Shown piece after piece: positions 25,396-31,944 of a DNA stretch of 64,000 nt; the stretch's first letter is position 1; each line of letters opens with the position of its first letter. The stretch is from Fimbriimonadales bacterium (GTDB lineage: Bacteria; Armatimonadota; Fimbriimonadia; Fimbriimonadales; GBS-DC): the NCBI GenBank assembly GCA_025998675.1, contig AP024673.1, positions 2,612,562 through 2,676,561 on the forward strand. Reading direction: 5' to 3'. Under the pieces are notes generated by a model, which had not been told where the DNA came from, searched no databases, and saw only the letters and a list, made by a program, of their open reading frames with translations. Made by a program: the position numbers and the translations under genes.

Positions 25396-25431
25396 GCGCG
25401 TCCCGCGCCCAGGCACGGGCGCGGGACGCGC
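25396..25431 (+). terminator. Strong 15-bp hairpin terminator
   Basis: GCGCGTCCCGCGCCC (25396-25410), loop AGGCAC, then the exact complement GGGCGCGGGACGCGC (25417-25431), followed by CTTTAA. It lies 23 nt past the stop of the small secreted protein gene. Confidence 0.75.
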
Positions 25432-25539
25432 CTTTAACGGCAGGAATGCCCCCATTTTCCGTGAACCCTACCTGTGGCATCAGCGCGGATGCCCCCAAAG
25501 CACCCTCCGCTGCGTCCGCCGATGTCAGGAGGGAGACCC

Positions 25540-26607
25540 ATGGCGCGTACTATGCGAGCGAATGTCTTTCGCGACACGATGCAGTTCGGCATTGAGGAAG
25601 TGCCTGTCCCGACGCCGGGACCGGGCGAAGCCCTGATTCGAATCACCCTGACCACAATCTGCGGCACTGATGTCCACATCGTCAAAGGCGAATATCCCGT
25701 GCGTTCCGGGCTGATTATCGGGCATGAGCCTGTGGGCGTGATTGAGGCGCTGGGCGCGGGCGTCACGGGGTACGAAGTCGGCGACCGTGTGCTGGTGGGC
25801 GCGGTGACGCCGTGCGGGCAGTGCCGCGCGTGCCTCTCGGCGCAGTGGGCGCAGTGCGGGCACGGAACGGGCTACCAGGCGCTGGGCGGCTGGCGATTCG
25901 GCAATACCATCAACGGCGTGCAAGCCGAGTATGCGGTTGTGCCCAACGCTCAGGCGAACCTCGCGAAAATTCCCGACGACCTGACCGACGAGCAGGTGGT
26001 GCTGCTGGCGGACATCGCCTCCACAGGGTTCAGCGGCGCCGAGTCCGCGCCTGTGCGGATTGGCGACGCGGTGGCGGTGTTTGCGCTGGGTCCGATTGGC
26101 TTGTGCGCCTGCATCGGCGCGCGGCTGATGGGCGCGGCGCTGGTGATTGGCGTGGATCCAGACCCGCACCGTCGCGCGTTCGCCCAGCGGATGGGCGTCG
26201 ATATCGTGCTGGATCCCAGCGAATGCGACGCGCCCGCCGAAATCAAAAAGCTCACCGACGGCGGCGCGGATGTCGCCATCGAAGCACTGGGACTGCAGGA
26301 AACCTGGGAAAACTGCCTGCGCTGTCTGCGCCCGGGCGGCACGCTCTCCAGTCTTGGCGTCTACAGCGGCAAGCTCCAGATTCCCTACGAAGCGTTCGGC
26401 GCGGGAATCGCCGACATCAAAATCGTCACCACGCTCTGCCCCGGCGGTAAGGAGCGCATGCGTCGCCTGATGGAGATGGTGCGCCATCATCGGGTGGACC
26501 TGACGCCGCTGCTGACCCACCGATTCCGCCTGGACGACATTCGCGAGGCGTATGAGGTGTTCATGGCGCGGCAGAACGGGGTGATGAAAATCGCCGTTGC
26601 GCCGTAG
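25540..26607 (+). CDS. Zinc-dependent alcohol dehydrogenase (MDR family)
   Basis: 355 residues from the ATG at 25540, preceded by AGGAGGGAG. Medium-chain dehydrogenase/reductase: catalytic zinc ligands in TTICGTDVH (Cys) and GHEPVGVIE (His-Glu), a shortened structural-zinc loop (TPCGQCRACLSAQWAQCGHG), and a Rossmann domain with VAVFALGPIGLCACIGARLMGA followed by VIGVDPDPHR. The Asp at the end of beta-2 (GVDPD) favours NAD over NADP. YQALGGWRFGNTINGVQAEY is typical of the secondary-alcohol dehydrogenase branch (as in Thermoanaerobacter/clostridial isopropanol dehydrogenases). Oxidises an alcohol or reduces a ketone/aldehyde; exact substrate unknown. Confidence 0.9.
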   Translation: MARTMRANVFRDTMQFGIEEVPVPTPGPGEALIRITLTTICGTDVHIVKGEYPVRSGLIIGHEPVGVIEALGAGVTGYEVGDRVLVGAVTPCGQCRACLSAQWAQCGHGTGYQALGGWRFGNTINGVQAEYAVVPNAQANLAKIPDDLTDEQVVLLADIASTGFSGAESAPVRIGDAVAVFALGPIGLCACIGARLMGAALVIGVDPDPHRRAFAQRMGVDIVLDPSECDAPAEIKKLTDGGADVAIEALGLQETWENCLRCLRPGGTLSSLGVYSGKLQIPYEAFGAGIADIKIVTTLCPGGKERMRRLMEMVRHHRVDLTPLLTHRFRLDDIREAYEVFMARQNGVMKIAVAP

Positions 26608-26621
26608 CCGTGCGTGTGTCG

Positions 26622-26648
26622 GGCGTCGGGACGCGCGCGCCCGACGCC
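26622..26648. terminator. Hairpin between convergent genes
   Basis: GGCGTCGGG (26622-26630) pairs with CCCGACGCC (26640-26648) around a 9-nt loop, between the dehydrogenase stop (26607) and the epimerase stop (26650-26648). It can act for both transcripts; no T tract. Confidence 0.5.
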
Positions 26649-27703
26649 TACCCGAACATCTCGCGCAGGCGCACGCCCAGCCCGGGCGCAGGCGTGGGCG
26701 CGACTCTACCGTCGTGCAACACCGCGCCGATGAAGGGGTCGTCCAGCAGGTTCAGGTGGCTGTCCAGGTCCAGATGGTCCGCCAGCGGGGCAATCTGGCT
26801 GGCGGCGCTAATCGAAAGGCTGCTGTCGGAATAGCACCCGTACATCACCTGCAAGCCGAGCGCGCGCGCCGTATGCACCATGCGGATGGCTTCGCTGAGA
26901 CCGCCGCACTTCATCAGCTTGATGTTAATCCCATGCACGCGGTCAGCAAGGCGCACGACATCGCGCGCGTCGAAGCAGCTCTCGTCGACGAAAATCGGCA
27001 GGGGCGACTCGCGAGAGAGCGGAATCAGGTCGTCCTCCGCGCCGCGCGGCAGGGGCTGTTCGACATACTCCACCCCGCGCTCTGCCAGCCAGCGACACAT
27101 CGTCAGGGCGTCCTGCAGGCTCCAGCCGCCGTTGGCGTCCACGCGCAGTGCGACGCCTTCGGGCGCGACCTGCCGAATCGCCTCGAACATCGCCTGATCC
27201 GCCTCGATGCCTGCGGGATTGCCCAGCTTGATTTTGAGCGCGCGGGCATGTGTGAGTTCCAGCCAGTCGCGCGTGCGTTGCTGGGCGATGTCGGGCGGGT
27301 TGATGCCAATCGTCACGGAGGTCGGTACGATGGCGTCGAGCGATAGCCCCAGGATCTGCCACACGGCAAGCCCGGTGCGTTTGCCCAGCCAGTCCCAGAG
27401 CGCCATATCGATGGCGGCGCGCGCCGCCGAGCCAACGCCGCCGTCAATAAGCGTCTGCTCAACCCGCACGCGCTCCAGCGGATGGAGCGTCGCCAGCAGG
27501 GCGTGCGCCTGCGCGAGGTGTTCCAGAATCAGTTCCGTGCTTTGTCGGAAGTCGCCAATCCCAAACGGCGACGCCTCGCCCCAGCCTTCGATGCCGTCCG
27601 CCTCGACGCGCACCCACACATTCACCGTCTGCGCGGTCGTGCCGCGACTGATGGTGAGCGGAAACCGTTTGTTGACCGTGAAGGTCGCCCACGCGAGCTG
27701 CAT
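26648..27703 (-). CDS. L-Ala-D/L-Glu (dipeptide) epimerase, enolase superfamily
   Basis: 351 residues. Muconate-lactonising subgroup of the enolase superfamily: lysine pair in ALKIKLGNP (K-x-K), metal ligands in RVDANGGWS (Asp), EQPLPRG (Glu) and VDESCFD (Asp), then the second catalytic lysine in NIKLMKCGGLSEA. The late DLDSHLNLL block fits dipeptide epimerases, which recycle murein L-Ala-D-Glu; other dipeptide specificities exist in this family. The N-terminal TSxGxxE-type loop reads TISRGTTAQTVN. It follows ndk on the same strand after 53 nt that contain a hairpin, so the two may be co-transcribed. Cytoplasmic. Confidence 0.88.
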   Translation of the reverse strand: MQLAWATFTVNKRFPLTISRGTTAQTVNVWVRVEADGIEGWGEASPFGIGDFRQSTELILEHLAQAHALLATLHPLERVRVEQTLIDGGVGSAARAAIDMALWDWLGKRTGLAVWQILGLSLDAIVPTSVTIGINPPDIAQQRTRDWLELTHARALKIKLGNPAGIEADQAMFEAIRQVAPEGVALRVDANGGWSLQDALTMCRWLAERGVEYVEQPLPRGAEDDLIPLSRESPLPIFVDESCFDARDVVRLADRVHGINIKLMKCGGLSEAIRMVHTARALGLQVMYGCYSDSSLSISAASQIAPLADHLDLDSHLNLLDDPFIGAVLHDGRVAPTPAPGLGVRLREMFG

Positions 27704-27717
27704 AGCGCGAGGATTCG

Positions 27718-27751
27718 GCGGGCGCGTGCGCGTTCCTGCAAGCGCCCGCCG
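27718..27751 (-). terminator. Hairpin between ndk and dipeptide epimerase genes
   Basis: GGCGGGCG (27718-27725) pairs with CGCCCGCC (27744-27751) around an 18-nt loop. It fills the space between ndk and the epimerase gene and could be a partial terminator or a processing site. Confidence 0.4.
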
Positions 27752-27756
27752 CGCCG

Positions 27757-28182
27757 TTAGCCGACCAGCTCGTCGGGTGTGAACCAGAGGTTCAGTTCAT
27801 ACGCCGCCGCTTCGGGGTCGGACGAGCCGTGAATGATGTTCTGCTCGATGTCCAGCCCGAAATCGCCGCGGATGGTGCCCGGCGCGGCGTTCGCGGGGTT
27901 CGTCGCGCCCATCATCTGGCGGGTAATCTCGATGGCGTTCGGACACTCCAGCGCCATCGCGACCACAGGTCCCGAAGTGATGAAGTTCACCACGCTCTCA
28001 AAAAAGGGCTTGTCGCGATGGACGGCGTAGTGTTTCTCGGCGAGTTCGCGCGTCGGATGCACCATCTTCAGACCGACGATGCGAATCCCGCGCCGTTCGA
28101 ACCGCTGGATAATCTCTCCAACTAACCCGCGGCGCACGCCGTCGGGCTTGACGAAAATCAAAGTGCGTGTGGTTTCGTTCAT
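27757..28182 (-). CDS. ndk: Nucleoside diphosphate kinase
   Basis: 141 residues, normal size. Transfers the gamma-phosphate between nucleoside triphosphates and diphosphates through a phosphohistidine. RTLIFVKPDGVRRGLVGEII is the family N-terminus, RQMMGATNPANAAPGTIRGDFG the nucleotide-binding segment, and NIIHGSSDPEAA contains the active-site His (about residue 118). GGAGG precedes the ATG. A GGTATAAT box lies upstream on the same strand at 28235-28230, in a 99-nt divergent spacer shared with the DUF1573 gene. Confidence 0.97.
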   Translation of the reverse strand: MNETTRTLIFVKPDGVRRGLVGEIIQRFERRGIRIVGLKMVHPTRELAEKHYAVHRDKPFFESVVNFITSGPVVAMALECPNAIEITRQMMGATNPANAAPGTIRGDFGLDIEQNIIHGSSDPEAAAYELNLWFTPDELVG

Positions 28183-28229
28183 AAACGCCTCCTTAGTTCA
28201 CTCCATAAGCGTCGCTCAGCGACAGCGGA

Positions 28230-28235
28230 ATTATA
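28230..28235 (-). promoter_or_regulatory. Predicted -10 box of ndk (GGTATAAT)
   Basis: Minus-strand TATAAT preceded by AAAGG, 47 nt upstream of the ndk start. Only 20 bp separate it from the divergent -10 box at 28256. Confidence 0.65.
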
Positions 28236-28255
28236 CCTTTGAGGCGCGAATGGGC

Positions 28256-28261
28256 TATAAT
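28256..28261 (+). promoter_or_regulatory. Predicted -10 box of DUF1573 gene (GCTATAAT)
   Basis: TATAAT preceded by GGGC, 20 nt upstream of the ATG at 28282, with GGAGG between. It faces away from the ndk -10 box, so the two promoters overlap back to back. Confidence 0.6.
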
Positions 28262-28281
28262 ATAGGCTGGAGGGTATCTGT

Positions 28282-29925
28282 ATGCAGAAATGGATTACGG
28301 CGTTGTTGCTCATCGTCTCCAGCGCTGCGACATGGGCGCAGAACGCCCCGAAAGCGCCTGCGCTTCCCGAGAATGTCGTGAAACTGGAGCATGATCAGCT
28401 GACCCAAGCAATTAATCTCCTCTCCAGGGGCGAGTTTGCAGAAGCGGAAAAATTAGTGAAGCCGTTAGCCATTCCCGCAGTCGTGCGCATTTACGGCAGC
28501 TGGGCGACCATCCCCGTAGACCTGCGCGAGAGCTTCCGTCAGGCGGCGATGGAGGCGGTTCAAAACTGGAACACCGCGCTGGGAGGCAACCCGCGCATTG
28601 AGTGGACAGACGACGAGCGCGCCGCGGATGTGCAGATTGTGTTCGAGGAGGATGTCGCCGAAATCACGGCGGGACAGTTCCGCCTGATGCACGGGCGTGC
28701 GCGCCTGTTCCTCCCCCCGCAGCAGGGCGAGCGGCGGCGCGTGCGCGCGCGAATCGCGACCTATGTCCCCTACACCGAGATGCCCCAGTCGACGAAAGCC
28801 GTCGCGCATCTGGTGGGGCAGGCGGTGGGCGCCTTTCTGGGGCTGGGCGAAAGCCAGAAAGACACCGACCTGATGGGACCCGTGTGGAACTCGGAAGACC
28901 TGCCGACCGCGCCCACCAGCGAGGAGGTGGCGCGGGTGCGTGCGCTGAATCAGGTGCGCACGACGCTTGCCGACTTCACGACCCGCCGAGTCGCCGTCTA
29001 TATGCCCAAGCCGAAAATGGTCATCGAACCGACGGAATACGACTTTGGCGAGACCACACAGGGCGCGGTGGTCAAGCATGCGTTTATTGTCAAAAACATG
29101 GGCGACGCGCCGCTGGAACTCACCTCCGTGCGTCCCAGCTGCGGCTGCGTGACCCCCTACTTCGACAAGGTGATCGAGCCGGGCAAGGAGGGCAAAATCG
29201 AGGCGGAGCTGCGCACGGCGGGCTTCCGCGGCGCGCAAATCAAAACCATTCAGGTCACCAGCAACGACCCCGATACGCCGAACCTGACCCTGCGCCTGAC
29301 CACCACCATCCGCGTCGCCATCGAGGTCAAACCCAGCGAGCAGATTCCCGTCGCCCTGAAAACGGACGCCCCCACCGTACAGGAAGTGGAGGTGGTCTCG
29401 AACACCGACGAGCCGCTGGAGGTGCAGGAGGTGCGCGTGAATGTGCCCTTCGCCCGCGCGGAGGCGCAGAAGATCGACAACAAGCGCGCGAAGGTCATCA
29501 TCACCGTCAGCCCCGACGCGCCGCCCGGACGCAATACCATTCTGGCAACCGTGCGCACCAGCTCCACCGCCATGCCCCAGGTGAACATCGCGCTGAACTG
29601 CGAGAAGGGCATCATCGTCACGCCGACGACCGTCTTCTTCGGCGCGATTAATGCGGCGACCCCGCTGCCCGTGGAGCGCGTGGTCACCGTCAGCCGGGGC
29701 GATAAGGGCTTCCAGGTCAAAAAGTTCGAGGTGGACGACCCGAATGTGGAGGTGCGGCACGAGGCGACTGCCGACGGCAAGCAGCACCGCTTCATCCTGC
29801 GCTACAAGGGCGGCTGGCCCGCGGGTACCGTGCGCAAGAACCTGATTATCGAGACGGACGACCCGCAGCAATCGACGCTGCGCGTCTCGCTGATGGCGAA
29901 TGTGCTTGCCGCAAGCGCGAACTGA
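28282..29925 (+). CDS. Secreted DUF1573 protein with degenerate metzincin-like N-domain
   Basis: 547 residues. Signal peptide MQKWITALLLIVSSAATWAQ. Residues ~65-215 resemble a matrixin-type protease domain (RESFRQAAMEAVQNWNTALGG ... ADVQIVFEED ... KAVAHLVGQAVGAFLGLGESQKDTDLM), but the HExxHxxGxxH zinc site reads HLVGQAVGAFL, so the Glu and second His are lost and it cannot be a normal zinc protease. Residues ~240-545 are three or so Ig-like ASH/DUF1573 repeats; the first has the hallmark DFGETTQGAVVKHAFIVKNMGDAPLEL then PSCGCVTPYF. DUF1573 proteins are exported, with unknown role. The degenerate domain may bind rather than cut protein. Confidence 0.85.
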   Translation: MQKWITALLLIVSSAATWAQNAPKAPALPENVVKLEHDQLTQAINLLSRGEFAEAEKLVKPLAIPAVVRIYGSWATIPVDLRESFRQAAMEAVQNWNTALGGNPRIEWTDDERAADVQIVFEEDVAEITAGQFRLMHGRARLFLPPQQGERRRVRARIATYVPYTEMPQSTKAVAHLVGQAVGAFLGLGESQKDTDLMGPVWNSEDLPTAPTSEEVARVRALNQVRTTLADFTTRRVAVYMPKPKMVIEPTEYDFGETTQGAVVKHAFIVKNMGDAPLELTSVRPSCGCVTPYFDKVIEPGKEGKIEAELRTAGFRGAQIKTIQVTSNDPDTPNLTLRLTTTIRVAIEVKPSEQIPVALKTDAPTVQEVEVVSNTDEPLEVQEVRVNVPFARAEAQKIDNKRAKVIITVSPDAPPGRNTILATVRTSSTAMPQVNIALNCEKGIIVTPTTVFFGAINAATPLPVERVVTVSRGDKGFQVKKFEVDDPNVEVRHEATADGKQHRFILRYKGGWPAGTVRKNLIIETDDPQQSTLRVSLMANVLAASAN

Positions 29926-29945
29926 ACCAATCGGGCGCGCCCCCC

Positions 29946-29975
29946 TTGACACAGGCGCGCCCGATTGGGTATTAT
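29946..29975 (+). promoter_or_regulatory. tRNA-Glu promoter with -35 and -10
   Basis: TTGACA at 29946-29951, an 18-nt spacer and TATTAT at 29970-29975 (an overlapping TATAAT begins at 29973). Few promoters here have so good a -35. Transcription would start about 29982, shortly before the tRNA. Confidence 0.8.
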
Positions 29976-29988
29976 AATGCCGCAAGGT

Positions 29989-30065
29989 GGCCCCATGGTC
30001 TAGCGGTCGAGGACGCCTGGTTCTCAGCCAGGAGGACGGGGGTTCGAATCCCCCTGGGGTCACCA
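29989..30065 (+). tRNA. tRNA-Glu (anticodon CTC), CCA encoded
   Basis: Acceptor stem GGCCCCA pairs with TGGGGTC (one G-U), D-loop CTAGCGGTCGAGG, anticodon arm CCTGG-TTCTCAG-CCAGG with CTC at the anticodon positions, and T arm GGGGGTTCGAATCCCCC. The discriminator is A and the terminal CCA (30063-30065) is encoded. CTC reads GAG, the preferred Glu codon in this GC-rich genome. Confidence 0.95.
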
Positions 30066-30109
30066 AAAACTTCTCCCTCCAACGAGGTTCCCAGAGGTAG
30101 ACACAACGC

Positions 30110-30343
30110 ATGGGCGCAATCGGGAAGCTACTGCTTGGGCTGGGCGCGGTGCTGGTGGTGGTCGGGCTGCTGCTGATTGGGCTGGAGCGGCTGGGGGTGC
30201 GCGGCTGGCGGCTGCCCGGCGATATCGCCATCCAGCGCGACGGCTTCTCGTTCTACTTCCCGCTGGGCACAAGCATCCTCATCAGCCTCTTGCTGACGCT
30301 GATTCTGACTTTCTGGGCGTGGCTGACGGCGCGAGGGCGATAG
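30110..30343 (+). CDS. DUF2905 family small membrane protein
   Basis: 77 residues. Two hydrophobic helices (IGKLLLGLGAVLVVVGLLLIGL and SILISLLLTLILTFWAWL) flank the family signature GWRLPGDIAIQRDGFSFYFPLGTS. DUF2905 proteins are widespread, inner-membrane, and of unknown function. The ribosome site is weak. The stop is 2 nt from the queA start, so the two are translationally linked. Confidence 0.9.
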   Translation: MGAIGKLLLGLGAVLVVVGLLLIGLERLGVRGWRLPGDIAIQRDGFSFYFPLGTSILISLLLTLILTFWAWLTARGR

Positions 30344-30345
30344 CG

Positions 30346-31356
30346 ATGGACGCCTCCCTGTTCGACTACGAGCTGCCCGAATCGCTGATTGCGCAGGAGC
30401 CGATCGAGCCGCGCGACCACTCGCGCCTGATGGTACTGCATCGCGCGACTCAGACGATTGACCATCGCCGCTTCTACGAGTTGACCGACTACCTGCAGGC
30501 GGGCGATACGCTGGTGTTGAACGACACGCGCGTATCGGCGTGGCGCTTGCTGGGACGCAAGCCAACGGGCGGGCAGGCGGAGGTGTTTTTGCTCTATCCG
30601 CTCGCTGACGGGCGCTGGCACGCGCTGGTACGCCCTGGGCGGCGACTGCCCGACGGCAGCCGCGTGTTGGTGGGCAATCTGCTTGAGGTGGTCATCGAAG
30701 GCAGGCTGGAGGGCGGGCTGCGACTCGTGCGCCTGCACAGCGACGAACCGATGGAACAGATACTCCCGCGCGTCGGGCAAGTGCCCCTGCCGCCGTACAT
30801 CCACAAGGCGCTGACCGACCCGGAGCGGTATCAGACGGTCTATGCGCAGTCGCCCGGCTCCGCCGCCGCGCCCACGGCAGGGTTGCACTTCACGCCGCAG
30901 CTGCTCGAACGCCTCAGAACGCAGGGCGTTCAGGTGGCGTACATCACCCTCCATGTGAGTCTGGACACTTTCCGCCCCCTGCAGGCGCAACAGGTCGAAC
31001 AGCACACGATGCACGGGGAGTGGTACACGATTAGCCCCGAAGCCGCCGCCGTGATTAACGCCACGCAGGGGCGCATCGTCGCGGTGGGCACGACCTGCGT
31101 GCGCACGCTGGAGAGCGCTGCCGTCGGGCGACGACAGGTACAGCCCGGCGCCGCCGAAACCCGCCTCTATATCACGCCGGGCTACGAGTTCAAAGTGGTG
31201 GAGGCGATGATTACCAACTTCCACCTGCCGCGCACCACGATGCTCGTGCTGGTGAGCGCGTTCGCCGGGCGCGAGTTCGTGCTGCGCGCGTATCAGGAAG
31301 CTGTGCGCGAGCGGTATCGATTCCTCAGCTTCGGCGACGCGATGCTGATATTGTGA
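30346..31356 (+). CDS. queA: S-adenosylmethionine:tRNA ribosyltransferase-isomerase
   Basis: 336 residues from the ATG at 30346. Transfers and rearranges the ribose of SAM onto 7-aminomethyl-7-deazaguanine in tRNA, giving epoxyqueuosine at the wobble position. Family blocks visible: FDYELPESLIAQEPIEPRDHSRLMVL at the N-terminus, LVLNDTRVSAWRLLGRKPTGG, PPYIHKALTDPERYQTVYAQSPGSAAAPTAGLHFT, YITLHVSLDTFRPLQ, GTTCVRTLES and the C-terminal TNFHLPRTTMLVLVSAFAGRE. Full length. No tgt or other queuosine gene is adjacent. Confidence 0.97.
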   Translation: MDASLFDYELPESLIAQEPIEPRDHSRLMVLHRATQTIDHRRFYELTDYLQAGDTLVLNDTRVSAWRLLGRKPTGGQAEVFLLYPLADGRWHALVRPGRRLPDGSRVLVGNLLEVVIEGRLEGGLRLVRLHSDEPMEQILPRVGQVPLPPYIHKALTDPERYQTVYAQSPGSAAAPTAGLHFTPQLLERLRTQGVQVAYITLHVSLDTFRPLQAQQVEQHTMHGEWYTISPEAAAVINATQGRIVAVGTTCVRTLESAAVGRRQVQPGAAETRLYITPGYEFKVVEAMITNFHLPRTTMLVLVSAFAGREFVLRAYQEAVRERYRFLSFGDAMLIL

Positions 31357-31358
31357 GG

Positions 31359-31364
31359 TACACT
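31359..31364 (+). promoter_or_regulatory. Predicted -10 box of RNase H gene (GGTACACT), leaderless
   Basis: TACACT preceded by AGG and starting 3 nt after the queA stop; a 7-nt gap separates it from the GTG start at 31372. No ribosome site. Confidence 0.55.
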
Positions 31365-31371
31365 ACGCACG

Positions 31372-31935
31372 GTGGCAAAAAATCCTTCCAGCAGGCGAAT
31401 CCGCCTCTACACGGACGGCTCGTCGATCGGCAATCCCGGCGCGGCGGGAATCGCCTATCTACTTAAGGACGAGTCGGGCAACACCTTAGCGGCGGGGCGC
31501 GAGCCGCTGGGCACGGCAACGAACAATCAGGCGGAGTACCGCGCGCTGCTGCGTGGGCTGGACGCCGCGCGTCGCCTCGGCGCGGGCGAGGTGGACTGGT
31601 TCTCCGACAGCGAGCTGGTGGTGAAGCAGTGGCAGGGGGTCTACAAAGTCAAAGACGCGGGGCTGCGCCAGTTGCTCCACAGCGCGCGCCAGCAGGCGCA
31701 GGGGATGCGGATTACCCCCCACGCCGTGCCGCGCAACAGTCTGCCCGAAATGGCGCAGGTCGACCGCTGGGCGCGCGGGGTCGCGTCTGGCAGGCTGAAG
31801 CCGCTGACGCCCGCCTTAGCGCCCGCGACGCCCGAAACGCCGCCTGCCCGCACGCCCCGCAGGTCCACCCGACGCGCTCCGAAGCAACCCGAATCAGAGC
31901 CGCAACAGATGGGGTTGTTCGAGGGGGACGAATGA
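31372..31935 (+). CDS. Ribonuclease HI-family protein
   Basis: 187 residues from a GTG start (VAKNPSSRRIRLYTDGSSIGNPG). RNase H fold with catalytic acids in YTDGSS (Asp), NNQAEYRALLRGL (Glu), FSDSELVVKQWQGVYKVK (Asp) and a late Asp in QVDRWARG. This is the short ribonuclease HI-like family, which lacks the basic protrusion of E. coli RNase HI and cleaves RNA in RNA:DNA hybrids or Okazaki primers. Beyond residue ~145 the tail is Pro/Arg-rich (TPALAPATPETPPARTPRRSTRR), likely disordered and possibly nucleic-acid binding. The start is set by the -10 box 7 nt upstream. Confidence 0.88.
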   Translation: MAKNPSSRRIRLYTDGSSIGNPGAAGIAYLLKDESGNTLAAGREPLGTATNNQAEYRALLRGLDAARRLGAGEVDWFSDSELVVKQWQGVYKVKDAGLRQLLHSARQQAQGMRITPHAVPRNSLPEMAQVDRWARGVASGRLKPLTPALAPATPETPPARTPRRSTRRAPKQPESEPQQMGLFEGDE

Positions 31936-31944
31936 CGCCCCCGT

